Source of the DNA: Gluconacetobacter diazotrophicus PA1 5
GTDB lineage: Bacteria > Pseudomonadota > Alphaproteobacteria > Acetobacterales > Acetobacteraceae
NCBI RefSeq assembly: GCF_000067045.1
Contig: NC_010125.1
Span: 968,001 to 1,032,000 of the forward strand
Length of the DNA: 64,000 bases
Direction of reading: 5' to 3'
The position numbers and the translations under genes were made by a program. Shown piece after piece: positions 45,728-54,716 of this stretch; position 1 is the first letter of the stretch, and each line of letters opens with the position of its first letter. The notes beneath the pieces were generated by a model. The model saw only the letters and a list, made by a program, of their open reading frames with translations. It did no database searches and had not been told where the DNA came from.

Positions 45728-46804
45728 TCACCGCCAAGCATAGCGGGGGTCGTCCGCCTTCGGGCCTTCGGGACGGGAGGCCGTGTCGACCCTGACTTCC
45801 ACCGACATGCCGACCCTGACGCGCGCGGCAAGTGGCTGCCCCGGATCGAAGGTGATGCGCACCGGCAGACGCTGGACCACCTTGGTGAAGTTGCCGGTCG
45901 CATTATCGGGCTGGATCGGCGCGAACGCGACGCCGGTCGCCGGCGGGATGCTGTCGACATGAGCGCGCAGTGGCTGACCCGGGAAGGTGTCGACCCAGAC
46001 CGTCGCTTTCTGCCCCGGCACAACATGCGTGAGTTGCGTCTCCTGGAAATGGGCAACCACGAACGCATCCTGGACCGGGGTGACCGCCATCAGCGCACTG
46101 CCGGGATTAACGTAGTTGCCCACACGCACGCCGCGCGCGCCGACCACGCCGTCCACCGGGGCCGGGATGGTGCAATAGGACAAATCCAATTCTGCCCGCT
46201 GCTCCTCGCCTTCGGCGCGGGTCAGGTTGCCCCTGGCACGCGCGATCTGGGCGGCGAGCACATCCTTTTCCTGGGTCGCGGCCTGCACACTCGCCTCGTC
46301 GCGGGCTTTCGCGGCCGTGGCCTCGCGGGTCTGCGCCGCCGTACGCTGGCGCTGCTCGGTCGTGCCGGCGCCACCGACCGCCAGATTGCGGTAGCGCGCC
46401 TCGTCCTGCTGCGCGAAGACGAGTTCAGCGTCGTCAGATTGTACCGCCGCCCGTGCCGCCGCGATCAGCGCATCCTGCCGGGCCAACTCCGCCTGCAGAT
46501 TGGCGATGTCGGCGCGCGCGGCGGCGAGATTGCCCCGCGCCACGGTAAGAGCTGCGCGGTAGTCGTCATCCTCGATATGGGCCAGCACCTCGCCTTTGCG
46601 GACCTGCTCGTTGTCTTGCGCCATCACGGCGTCGATGCGACCGCCGACCTTGGGGGCGACCACCGAGGAATAGGCAGACACATAGGCGTCGTTGGTCTCG
46701 ACCCGCACGCCGTCTCCAAGCACAAGGCGGTCACCGCCCCAGGCCGCGGCCCCCAGCACCACCACGCCGGCCGCCAGCAGCAGCGCCTTCGTTGTTCCGT
46801 TCAT
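45728..46804 (-). CDS. HlyD/EmrA-family membrane fusion protein
   Basis: 358 aa from ATG 46804 (GAGGGAATATTC upstream). One N-terminal membrane anchor (ALLLAAGVVVLGAAAW), lipoyl halves (VETNDAYVSAYSSVVAPKVGGRI and LSYCTIPAPVDGVVGARGVRVGNYV), a coiled-coil hairpin between them, and a beta-barrel domain. Periplasmic adaptor joining the EmrB-like pump to the NodT channel. Confidence 0.9.
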   Translation of the reverse strand: MNGTTKALLLAAGVVVLGAAAWGGDRLVLGDGVRVETNDAYVSAYSSVVAPKVGGRIDAVMAQDNEQVRKGEVLAHIEDDDYRAALTVARGNLAAARADIANLQAELARQDALIAAARAAVQSDDAELVFAQQDEARYRNLAVGGAGTTEQRQRTAAQTREATAAKARDEASVQAATQEKDVLAAQIARARGNLTRAEGEEQRAELDLSYCTIPAPVDGVVGARGVRVGNYVNPGSALMAVTPVQDAFVVAHFQETQLTHVVPGQKATVWVDTFPGQPLRAHVDSIPPATGVAFAPIQPDNATGNFTKVVQRLPVRITFDPGQPLAARVRVGMSVEVRVDTASRPEGPKADDPRYAWR

Positions 46805-46863
46805 GAATATTCCCTCTTGCGGCCCCGGCGGCCACATCGTCTGTCGCGGATTGCGCGGGACCG

Positions 46864-47043
46864 TCAGGTCAGCTTCAGGTAGATCGTTACGACGAGGGCC
46901 ACGAAGTAGCCCTCGATGCGGTCGCGCAGCGTCCACCTCGGTGCTGTCGCGTTGCCTGTCTGATCCGATGATAGGATGTCTGGATGCCGCACGCGGCGCG
47001 TATCCCGATACGAACTGGTCTTCATATTGGTCTCACATGACAT
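46864..47043 (-). CDS. Small putative membrane peptide (59 aa) between emrB- and emrA-like genes
   Basis: ATG 47043 has GGAGACGGACAGT upstream and follows the emrB-like stop by 14 bp. The frame ends at 46864 with DRIEGYFVALVVTIYLKLT, a single hydrophobic segment after a polar, basic N-terminus (MSCETNMKTSSYRDTRRVRH). It fills the otherwise unexplained 253-bp gap inside the operon. No family is recognised. A pump-associated small protein is possible; chance is not excluded. Confidence 0.42.
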   Translation of the reverse strand: MSCETNMKTSSYRDTRRVRHPDILSSDQTGNATAPRWTLRDRIEGYFVALVVTIYLKLT

Positions 47044-47057
47044 ACTGTCCGTCTCCG

Positions 47058-48779
47058 TCAGCGTGCAGGAGCGGAGGTGGACGGCGCGCGGGGCGGATAA
47101 ACCCGTTGCGGCAGAACCAGATTGAGCATGAACAGGGCGGCGCAGACGCCGATCATGATCGTGTAGATATCTGCACAGGCCAGAATGAGCGCCTGCTCCG
47201 ACGCCTCGCCGTGCAGCAAGACGGTCATGTTCCAGTCCAGCCGGGCCGGATCAACGATGTGCGGCGCCAGCAGCGCCTGCGCCGGGTCGCCCCAGGACTG
47301 CAACGCGGTATGGTTGGTGCCATAGGTGTCGAGCAGCATGGTGGAATGGAATTGCTCGCGCCGGCGCAGCAGGGCGGAAATAACGCCCGCAGCAATGGCG
47401 TTGGCCACTCCCTTGGTCATGTTGAACATGCCCGAGATGAACGGTCCATCGGCCGGACCCAGGCCCATCGTCGCCAGCATCAGGATTGCAATGACCATCA
47501 TCGGTTCGCTGGCCACCTGCAGGAGCTGCATGGCATAGAAGTTCTCGCGCACCCAGTCAGCATCGATCCAGGTGCCAAGGAAATAGGACAGCCCCTGGAT
47601 CGCAAGGCCTGCCATCAGCACATGACGGCAATCCACCCGGCGGATGTTGCACAGGGCCGAGACCAGCGGCAGCGCTAGCACTTGTGGCAGCGCGAGGATC
47701 AGCATGACCGGCGCGATCTGGATCGGGCGATAGCCGCGCACCTCCTCCAGATAGACCGCAGGGATTTCCGCCGTGACCGCCCCCAATACCAGAACCGCCG
47801 CCAGCGTCAGCAGCGCATCCGTCACGTTGCGCTGCTTGAGCAACTGGATGCGGAAAAACGGCACCGGATGGAACCATTCATTGACGATGAAGAGCACGAA
47901 CAGGAACCCGCCGCCGAAGAAGAGGTGGGTGATCAACGGCGAGCGAAACCAGTCCAGCCGGTCCCCCTGCTCCAGCGCGATCACCAGCATGCAGATCGCA
48001 GGCAAGCCGGTCAGCAGGCCACGCCAATCGAACTGGCGAAAACGCTCCAGCCGGATCGGGTCCTGCGGCAGGCCCCACGCCACGCACACCATCGAGATCA
48101 GGCACAGCGGCACGATCTGCCAGAACAGGAACGGCCAGCCGACATACTCGAACCAGAATCCCGCCAGCGGCGCGCCGCCAATATTCGGCCCGAAAGTCGC
48201 GGTCAGGGCATAGGCGCCCAGACCGTAGATCTTGATATTGGGCGGCAGGAAGCGCAGCGCCACCGTCATCAGCATTGGCGGCAGGCTACCGCAAGCCAAT
48301 CCCTGCACGCAGCGCAGCAGAAGAAGAGACGACAGGTTCGGCATGAAGGGTGCCGCCGTACCCAGCACGCCCACTAGCCCCGTCATCGCGATCGTCAGGC
48401 GTCGGATGGAGAACGTCACCGAACACCAGGGCGCGAACGCCATCGCAGCGATGTTGAACGCCTCGAACACGGCGGTGATCCAGGTCCCCTCGTCATGCCC
48501 GAGATGGAATGCGCCCCGGATATCGGCGAGCCCAGCCTCGGTCGTGTGCTCGTTGAACCCCGCCAGCAGAACTGCCAGCAGCACGCCCGCCAGCCCCGTG
48601 GCCAGGCGCGGACCGAACACCGCAGCCTTCGGCGGCGCCGGAGGTGGTTCCGGTTGCAGCAGCACGGGCACGGGCAGCCCGTCGGGACGCGACAGCGCCA
48701 GCGTATCAGCGTGGTCCACAGGATACCTCGCAACAGCATCGTTTGATCTCGTGTCGGCAGTCTTGAAGAAACATCCCAT
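47058..48779 (-). CDS. EmrB/DHA2-type MFS efflux transporter
   Basis: 573 aa. A Pro-rich cytoplasmic N-terminus (about 60 aa) is followed by 12-14 membrane segments, including LATGLAGVLLAVLLAGFNEHTTEAGL, GTWITAVFEAFNIAAMAFAPW and FISGMFNMTKGVANAIAAGVIS. Inner-membrane, proton-driven component of a tripartite pump. First gene of the leftward operon. A LysR gene is divergent, with a 192-bp promoter region between. Confidence 0.88.
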   Translation of the reverse strand: MGCFFKTADTRSNDAVARYPVDHADTLALSRPDGLPVPVLLQPEPPPAPPKAAVFGPRLATGLAGVLLAVLLAGFNEHTTEAGLADIRGAFHLGHDEGTWITAVFEAFNIAAMAFAPWCSVTFSIRRLTIAMTGLVGVLGTAAPFMPNLSSLLLLRCVQGLACGSLPPMLMTVALRFLPPNIKIYGLGAYALTATFGPNIGGAPLAGFWFEYVGWPFLFWQIVPLCLISMVCVAWGLPQDPIRLERFRQFDWRGLLTGLPAICMLVIALEQGDRLDWFRSPLITHLFFGGGFLFVLFIVNEWFHPVPFFRIQLLKQRNVTDALLTLAAVLVLGAVTAEIPAVYLEEVRGYRPIQIAPVMLILALPQVLALPLVSALCNIRRVDCRHVLMAGLAIQGLSYFLGTWIDADWVRENFYAMQLLQVASEPMMVIAILMLATMGLGPADGPFISGMFNMTKGVANAIAAGVISALLRRREQFHSTMLLDTYGTNHTALQSWGDPAQALLAPHIVDPARLDWNMTVLLHGEASEQALILACADIYTIMIGVCAALFMLNLVLPQRVYPPRAPSTSAPAR

Positions 48780-48971
48780 GTTTGGGAACGCTCAATTATG
48801 AAATCGTCGGGAAGCAGATATGGAACGGTCGGATGTCAGATTCCCGTTGCGACGCGGCGATGTCTCTGCCAGCGTTGGCTGAGGCGAAGACTGCTCGCGG
48901 CATATTCATCCTATGATTGGGTGTTTATTAGCCAATTCAGAGCCTGAGTCGCATGACATAAGGAAGACCCG

Positions 48972-49925
48972 ATGGCACATGTGGCGCGCGGCTACGACCT
49001 CAATCTTCTTCAGGCGATGAACGTGCTGGTCGAGGAATCGAGCGTTACCGGCGCGGCCGAGAGGCTGCACGTCAGTGCCGCGACCATGAGCCGCACCCTG
49101 TCCCGCCTGCGCGAGACGTTCCACGATGCCATTCTGGTGCAATCGGGTCGGCATATGGTGCCAACACCGCGTGCCCTGCAGATGCAGCCGCGTGTCAGCC
49201 AGATCCTCTCTGCGATCAGCGATCTGTATCGTCCACGGCATGCCCTGGATTTCACCGGCCTGACGCCGACCTTCCGTATCCGGGCAGCCGACGTGGTGAT
49301 TGGCCCATACGCGGAGGCGCTGCTGAGCGCCCTGCGCGCCGACTGTCCGGACACCACGCTGATCTTCACCGCAGAATCGAACGGTGACGACAGCGATTTC
49401 CTGCGACAGGGCGGGATCGATCTCTATATCGGCGCCACCGCGCTCCTGCGGCCCGAAATCATGCGCCAGACCCTGTTCGAGAGCCGCTTTCGCGGTGTGG
49501 TGCGGGCCGGTCATCCGATCCTGCTGGGAAAGATCACACCGCAGGCGCTGGTAGCGTACCAGCACATCGCCGTCTCGCGCCGAGGGAGGCGACGGGGACC
49601 GATCGACGAGGTCCTTGCCGATCAGTATGGGCTCGAACGCACTGTCGCGCTGCTGCTGACCTCTTTCTATGCCGCGCTGCAAGGGCTCGCACATACCGAT
49701 CTGATCCTCCCGGCACCGGATATCCTGACTGACGCGGCAATGCTCGACCGGCTGGGTCTTTATGGCTTTCCGCTACCGCTCGATCTGGAGCCGGTGACGA
49801 TCTTCCAGGCCTGGCATCCCCGACACGACACTGACCAGGTCCATCAATGGCTGCGACGCACGGTCCTACGTGTCATGAGCCCTCGCGCCCCGATCATAAA
49901 GCCAGAGACCGCTCAGGCTTTATGA
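48972..49925 (+). CDS. LysR-family regulator (divergent from the efflux operon)
   Basis: 317 aa. HTH at about 9-68 (YDLNLLQAMNVLVEESSVTGAAERLHVSAATMSRTLSRLRETF), NodD/LinR-like in the FHDAILVQSGRHMVPTPRA segment. NodD-type regulators often sense aromatic compounds, in keeping with the nitroreductase, FAH and pirin genes of the operon it faces. Its 3' end overlaps the convergent fadR-like gene by 13 bp. Confidence 0.85.
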   Translation: MAHVARGYDLNLLQAMNVLVEESSVTGAAERLHVSAATMSRTLSRLRETFHDAILVQSGRHMVPTPRALQMQPRVSQILSAISDLYRPRHALDFTGLTPTFRIRAADVVIGPYAEALLSALRADCPDTTLIFTAESNGDDSDFLRQGGIDLYIGATALLRPEIMRQTLFESRFRGVVRAGHPILLGKITPQALVAYQHIAVSRRGRRRGPIDEVLADQYGLERTVALLLTSFYAALQGLAHTDLILPAPDILTDAAMLDRLGLYGFPLPLDLEPVTIFQAWHPRHDTDQVHQWLRRTVLRVMSPRAPIIKPETAQAL

Positions 49926-50671
49926 CGCTCCTGTGCCGCCCGCTTGCGAACGCCGCGAGCCGCGGCCGTGCCCGGAGACTTGCCGTCGGTAAAGGCCGCG
50001 ATCAATGGCTGAAGGATAGCCCGCGCCGCCCTCACTGCCCGCAGTGCATCCCCCGCTTCGATCGCCTGGAACAGCCGTTCGTGAAGCTCCAGCTTCGGCT
50101 CGGTGACTCCATGCTCAACGAGGGCAGAAAGAGCGGCTTCGCGCGCCGCATCCAGAAAATAGCGATAAAGAGGGATCAGCGCATCGTTGTGACTGGCCTC
50201 CGCGACGGCCAGATGGAAGGAAGCATCCAGGTCCAGAAAGCGGGCAAGGTCGCTGTAGGAACTCCGTTCGCCACGCGCCTTCAGGGCTGCCCCCATTCTG
50301 CGGATGTCCCGCGTTGTCCGGCGGAGCGCTGCCAGACGCGCGGATTCCGTCTCCAGCATCACACGCAACTCGAAATGATCGCGCAGGCTGGTATGACTGA
50401 CCTGCGCCATAATCGTTGCGGGTTCATGCAAGGCACGCACGTAGGTCCCGTCGCCCTGACGCACCTCGATCATGCCGGCATGAGACAACACGCGCAGGGC
50501 CTCGCGCACGGTGTTGCGGCCGATCTGGAGCATTTCGGCCAGTTCTGTCTCCTTGGGAATGCGCTGGCCAACGGGCCAGTCACCGGATGTGATCCGCTCA
50601 CGCATGGCGGCAAGCGCCGCATCGACCAGGGAGGGACGCGGCAGGCGTGACAGGGAGATCGGAGCAGTCAT
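49913..50671 (-). CDS. GntR-family regulator, FadR subfamily
   Basis: 252 aa. The GntR winged HTH is MRERITSGDWPVGQRIPKETELAEMLQIGRNTVREALRVLSHAGMIEVRQGDGTYV (about 23-78), followed by an all-helical FCD domain with metal-site-like residues (DLDASFHLAVAEASHN, HERLFQAI). Divergent from the GST gene by 204 bp, and likely its regulator or autoregulated. Confidence 0.85.
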   Translation of the reverse strand: MTAPISLSRLPRPSLVDAALAAMRERITSGDWPVGQRIPKETELAEMLQIGRNTVREALRVLSHAGMIEVRQGDGTYVRALHEPATIMAQVSHTSLRDHFELRVMLETESARLAALRRTTRDIRRMGAALKARGERSSYSDLARFLDLDASFHLAVAEASHNDALIPLYRYFLDAAREAALSALVEHGVTEPKLELHERLFQAIEAGDALRAVRAARAILQPLIAAFTDGKSPGTAAARGVRKRAAQERHKA

Positions 50672-50875
50672 GTGCGCAGCATAGCCTGTTTGAGCGGATC
50701 ATCCCATGTCTGAATGTCATTATGGCAGGCCGGCATACGACCTTTGCACGATAGGATCGGCGGCATACTGATAACCATTGCGGAGACTCCAGCCGACGAT
50801 AGGATGAAGAGTCAGGAAATGCTGATTCCCCACAAAAACCGCCGTGTCTCCCTCCTACGATCCCGAGAGGTCCCC

Positions 50876-51475
50876 GTGAAACTCTACGATCTTGCCCTCT
50901 CCGGTAATTGCTACAAGGTCCGGCTTTTCGCGGCTCTGACGGGCACTGAGCTTGAACTCATTCCGGTCGACCTCGCGGCTGACGAGCACTACACTCCTAG
51001 GTTCACGGCCCTGAATCCGTTTCAGGAAGTGCCTGTTCTGGTAGATGGAAAGACCGCGCTGCGGGATTCCCAGGCAATCCTCGTGTATCTGGCGGGCCAG
51101 CTCCGGGATAGGACATGGTGGCCCGAAGACCCGACATCCCAGGCAGAGATCGTGCAATGGCTGTGCATCGCCTCGAGCGAGGTTCGTGACGGGCCCAATG
51201 CCGCCCGCCTGATCCGGAAATTCGGCTACGATCTCGCAATGGAGAGCGCGCTTCTCGTCACACAACGGCTCCTGCCGCTGCTGGACCAGCACCTGAGCAC
51301 GCATGCCTGGTTCGCGCTCGGCCATCCGACCATCGCCGACTGCGCGCTGTTTCCCTATCTTGCGCTGGCGCATGAAGGCGGCATCGACGTTACCCCCTTT
51401 CCCGCGCTCGCAGGATGGCTCGACCGCGTTCGCGCTTTGCCGAAGTTCACGCCGATACCAGGTATTCGCGGATGA
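50876..51475 (+). CDS. Glutathione S-transferase
   Basis: 199 aa from GTG 50876 (GAGAGG upstream). The thioredoxin-like N-domain MKLYDLALSGNCYKVRLFAALTG has Ser9 at the catalytic-type position and NPFQEVPVLVDG / LRDSQAILVYLA for glutathione binding. The C-domain is helical (HPTIADCALFPYLALAHEGGIDV). Detoxification of electrophiles. The stop overlaps the next gene (ATGA). Confidence 0.9.
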   Translation: MKLYDLALSGNCYKVRLFAALTGTELELIPVDLAADEHYTPRFTALNPFQEVPVLVDGKTALRDSQAILVYLAGQLRDRTWWPEDPTSQAEIVQWLCIASSEVRDGPNAARLIRKFGYDLAMESALLVTQRLLPLLDQHLSTHAWFALGHPTIADCALFPYLALAHEGGIDVTPFPALAGWLDRVRALPKFTPIPGIRG

Positions 51476-52062
51476 CACGCGACTCCTCCCCGGTGTCAGC
51501 CGCGAATTGGATTGACACATTTCTGCCTCGGGCGGACTTTCGCGAACGACACAACATCGATATCGCAGCGTCCGCCGGACTTATTCTTGATTGCGCTATG
51601 AACTACCGGCTGAAAGACGACCCGCTCGTCCGTCTCGCCATAGGAGTACGGGAGTTGCCCTCACGGCTATCAGGGCGAAGCCGTCGGCCGCCCTTCGACC
51701 GGGACGATTTCACCTTTCTAGGACGCAAGGGGGACACCGCCCTCGCCTTCGGACTTATCGGCGAATTCTGGAATGCCGATTATGGGTTGATACCGTGCCA
51801 CTCGGCGGAGGATTTCCGGACCAGCGCATATCAGGACGCCTGCAAGCTTGTGCTGTCCTATACGCTCCGCCCACTCACGCGCGGGACAAATCGTCTGACA
51901 ACCGAGACAAGCGTCTTCTGTCCGACGCCCACGGCGCGGCGGCATTTCGCACCCTACTGGTATCTCATCCGTCCGGTCAGTGGACTGATCCGCAGACGCA
52001 TGTTGGCCGCCGTGCGCAAGCAGGCGGAAAATCGCGCCAATTCCCCGACGATCACCGGCTGA
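51472..52062 (+). CDS. SRPBCC-like protein coupled to GST
   Basis: 196 aa from ATG 51472, overlapping the GST stop. The pattern HNIDIAASAGLILDCAMNY...LTTETSVFCPTPTARRHFAPYWYLIRPVSGLIRRRMLAAVRKQAE resembles SRPBCC (START/Bet v1-like) ligand-binding proteins, where a TET(R)V strand is followed by a final amphipathic helix. No catalytic residues can be assigned. It may bind a hydrophobic substrate of the GST pathway (inference). Its 3' end overlaps the convergent LysR gene. Confidence 0.5.
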   Translation: MTRDSSPVSAANWIDTFLPRADFRERHNIDIAASAGLILDCAMNYRLKDDPLVRLAIGVRELPSRLSGRSRRPPFDRDDFTFLGRKGDTALAFGLIGEFWNADYGLIPCHSAEDFRTSAYQDACKLVLSYTLRPLTRGTNRLTTETSVFCPTPTARRHFAPYWYLIRPVSGLIRRRMLAAVRKQAENRANSPTITG

Positions 52063-52969
52063 TGCCTGGTATTCCGCCGACCCGTTCGGCCAGGAACTCC
52101 ACGCAGAGACGGATCCTGGCCAGATTCGTCCGTTCAGGCGCGATAAGCATGCTCAGCGGCACCGACGGCAACGTGTAGTCTGGAAGAAGCGGCACCAGTC
52201 GACCGTCCTGCAAGCAGTCTTCCACCAGCCAACGATGGGCCGGGCCGAAACCCCTGCCCGCCAGAAACGCCTCCCGCGCCGCCAAACCATGATCGACGAT
52301 CAAACGGCCATGAAACGGCACGACATGGTTTCTACCCCTGGCGCTCCGCAGGACCAGTCGGTCCGATCCATGCACGCGCGACATTCGCACCCCTTCGCGA
52401 TCACGCAGATCCACCGGTCGCCGCACCGGCCCAGTACGGTGTAGCCATTCGGGCGATGCGACCAACAGGCGCTCGCTCTCCCCCAGGGAACGCAGTTTCA
52501 TCGCGCAATCGCTCAGGGGACCGAGACGGATGGCAATATCGACCCCATCCCGCACCAGATCGATCCGCTCATCCGTCAGGCCGAATTCCACCCGTATTCC
52601 CGGATTCTGGTCTTGAAAGGCATAAATGAGCTGGCTGACATGCAGGACACCCAGCGCGCCGGTGCAGGAGATGCGTACCGTTCCGGCCGTTGCCTGCCGC
52701 GTCTCGCGCATCTCCTGGCTCGCCTGCTCGACGAGAGAGAGTATCTGCACACAATGCGCGTAATAGCGCGTTCCTTCATCCGTCAGCGCCGTACGACGCG
52801 TCGTCCGCGTCAGCAGTGAGACGCCCAGAGCGTCCTCAAGCTCGCGCAGGTGCCGCGTGATCGTCGACTGCCCGGCACCGGTTTCACGGGCAACGGCCGC
52901 CAGATTGCCACGTTCGGCGACCCGCACGAAGGTCCGCATCCGCTCCAGTGAGACTGGCGATTGTTCCAT
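52052..52969 (-). CDS. LysR-family regulator (divergent from quinone reductase)
   Basis: 305 aa. HTH at about 5-64 (LERMRTFVRVAERGNLAAVARETGAGQSTITRHLRELEDALG), CrgA-like effector domain. Divergent from the flavodoxin-fold reductase at 53071 with 101 bp between them, the usual layout of quinone or electrophile sensors. Confidence 0.85.
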   Translation of the reverse strand: MEQSPVSLERMRTFVRVAERGNLAAVARETGAGQSTITRHLRELEDALGVSLLTRTTRRTALTDEGTRYYAHCVQILSLVEQASQEMRETRQATAGTVRISCTGALGVLHVSQLIYAFQDQNPGIRVEFGLTDERIDLVRDGVDIAIRLGPLSDCAMKLRSLGESERLLVASPEWLHRTGPVRRPVDLRDREGVRMSRVHGSDRLVLRSARGRNHVVPFHGRLIVDHGLAAREAFLAGRGFGPAHRWLVEDCLQDGRLVPLLPDYTLPSVPLSMLIAPERTNLARIRLCVEFLAERVGGIPGISR

Positions 52970-53070
52970 ATTTCAGCATTCTCCCTTCCGCCATCGCCAT
53001 ATGGGATAAGAATAGCCTATCGCGTAATCTCGTTGGGAAACGAAATTTTCCACGCAATGAGAGTCCGCTC

Positions 53071-53862
53071 ATGAATGTTCTGATCGTCTTCGCTCATCCG
53101 GAAAGACACTCGCTCAACGGCGCCCTGCTTGACGTCGCCGTCTCTGAACTGACGGCCCAGGGACATGACGTTCAGGTGTCGGATCTCTATGCCATGCACT
53201 GGAAGGCTGCAGTTGACAGGGACGATTTTCCCGGCCTGTCGTCCGACGGACCGCTGAAAGTCTGGAAAGCGTCCAATGACGGGTTCGCGGCAGATGCGCT
53301 GACGCCGGACGTGAAGGCGGAACAAGAGAAATTGCTGTGGGCCGATACGGTCATTCTGCAGTTCCCGTTATGGTGGTTCGCCATGCCGGCCATTCTCAAA
53401 GGCTGGGTGGACCGGGTCTATGCCTCCGGCTTCGCCTATGGGGTGGGCGAACACAGCGAGCAGCGCTGGGGCGACCGGTATGGCGAAGGGGTCATGGCCG
53501 GCAAGCGCGCAATGCTGATGGTCACCGCAGGCGGGTGGCCCGAACATTATTCGGACCGCGGGATCAACGGCCCGATCGACGATCTGCTGTTCCCGATCAA
53601 TCATGGGATCCTTTTCTATCCCGGCTTCACCGTTCTGCCGCCCTTCGTGGCCTATCGTGTCGATCGGATGGACGAGCCTAAATTCACGCTTCTCGCGGAA
53701 CAATTGCGCGAGCGGATGACGACCTTGGAAACGATCGCGCCGATTCCTTATCGCAAGCAGAATTACGGCGACTACCAGATCCCGACCATGGAACTGCTGC
53801 CCGGACTGGCGCCCCCCGGAGCGCACGGCTTCGCGGTGCATCTTGCCCCCGAGCGCGACTGA
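53071..53862 (+). CDS. NAD(P)H dehydrogenase (quinone), flavodoxin fold
   Basis: 263 aa from ATG 53071. NQO1/MdaB-like Flavodoxin_2 motifs are MNVLIVFAHPERHSLNGALLDV, VILQFPLWWFAMPAILKGWVDRVYASGFAYG and MLMVTAGGWPEHYSDRGINGP. A cytosolic FAD/FMN enzyme doing two-electron reduction of quinones. Its LysR neighbour probably controls it. Confidence 0.88.
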   Translation: MNVLIVFAHPERHSLNGALLDVAVSELTAQGHDVQVSDLYAMHWKAAVDRDDFPGLSSDGPLKVWKASNDGFAADALTPDVKAEQEKLLWADTVILQFPLWWFAMPAILKGWVDRVYASGFAYGVGEHSEQRWGDRYGEGVMAGKRAMLMVTAGGWPEHYSDRGINGPIDDLLFPINHGILFYPGFTVLPPFVAYRVDRMDEPKFTLLAEQLRERMTTLETIAPIPYRKQNYGDYQIPTMELLPGLAPPGAHGFAVHLAPERD

Positions 53863-54716
53863 CCGCCGCGCCGCAATGAGGGAGGAGCGTCAGCGTCCGC
53901 AAATGTGCTCTGGAAGCGGTCATAAGCTGGACGCCGATTGAGGATCGGCATTACTCATAGCCAACGGTGACCGGACTCATGCATCTCACCGAACTTCGTT
54001 ATCTGCTGACGGTTATCGAAGCCGGAAGTTTCGGTCGGGCCGCCCAGTCCTTGCACCTCCAGGTATCGACACTCAGCCGTGCCATCAGCCGGCTGGAAGA
54101 CAGGCTGGGCGTGACGCTCCTGGAGCGGACGCCGGCCGGGATCCGAGCCACCGCGTCGGGACGACTGGCGACACGCTATATCCGCCGTGTGCTTCATGAA
54201 ACGCATGCAATGGAGGACACACTGGCTCGCGGCAGTGCCGGAGAGAAGGGCGAGATCCGCCTGGGCCTGCATCTTCCGCCGATCAGTCCTGTTCTGATGG
54301 CCCTGCTACGGGAATGGCGCATGTCCTATCCGGGCGTCATCGTTGCACCCTGTGAGTTTGGCGAAGAAAGCCTGCACGCGGCCCTGACGGGCTGCCGGGT
54401 CGACGTCGCCCTGATTCCGGATTGCCTGCTGCAGAACCACGAAGCGGCCGTGCGAGTCTATGCCGAACCTCTCGTGGCCGTGCTACCGGCTGGTCATCAC
54501 CTGATTGGGCAAAATATGCTGCACTGGGCGAGTCTGGAGAACGAGATCCTTCTGCTCGGGGCCTCGGGCAAGGGGGCCATCTGCCGCGATTTCTATATGG
54601 CTCGGCTGCCTGGTGCCCGATTACACATCCTTGAAGCCAGCATCCTGAGCGTGCTCGCCTTCGTGCGCGCGGGATTTGGTATCACAATCGCCGCCCAAGC
54701 CTATTCCACCTTGAAG

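Noticed and set aside
44548-46882. Long plus-strand ORFs opposite the efflux genes
   Set aside because: Antisense of NodT and HlyD genes that have signal peptides and full domain order.
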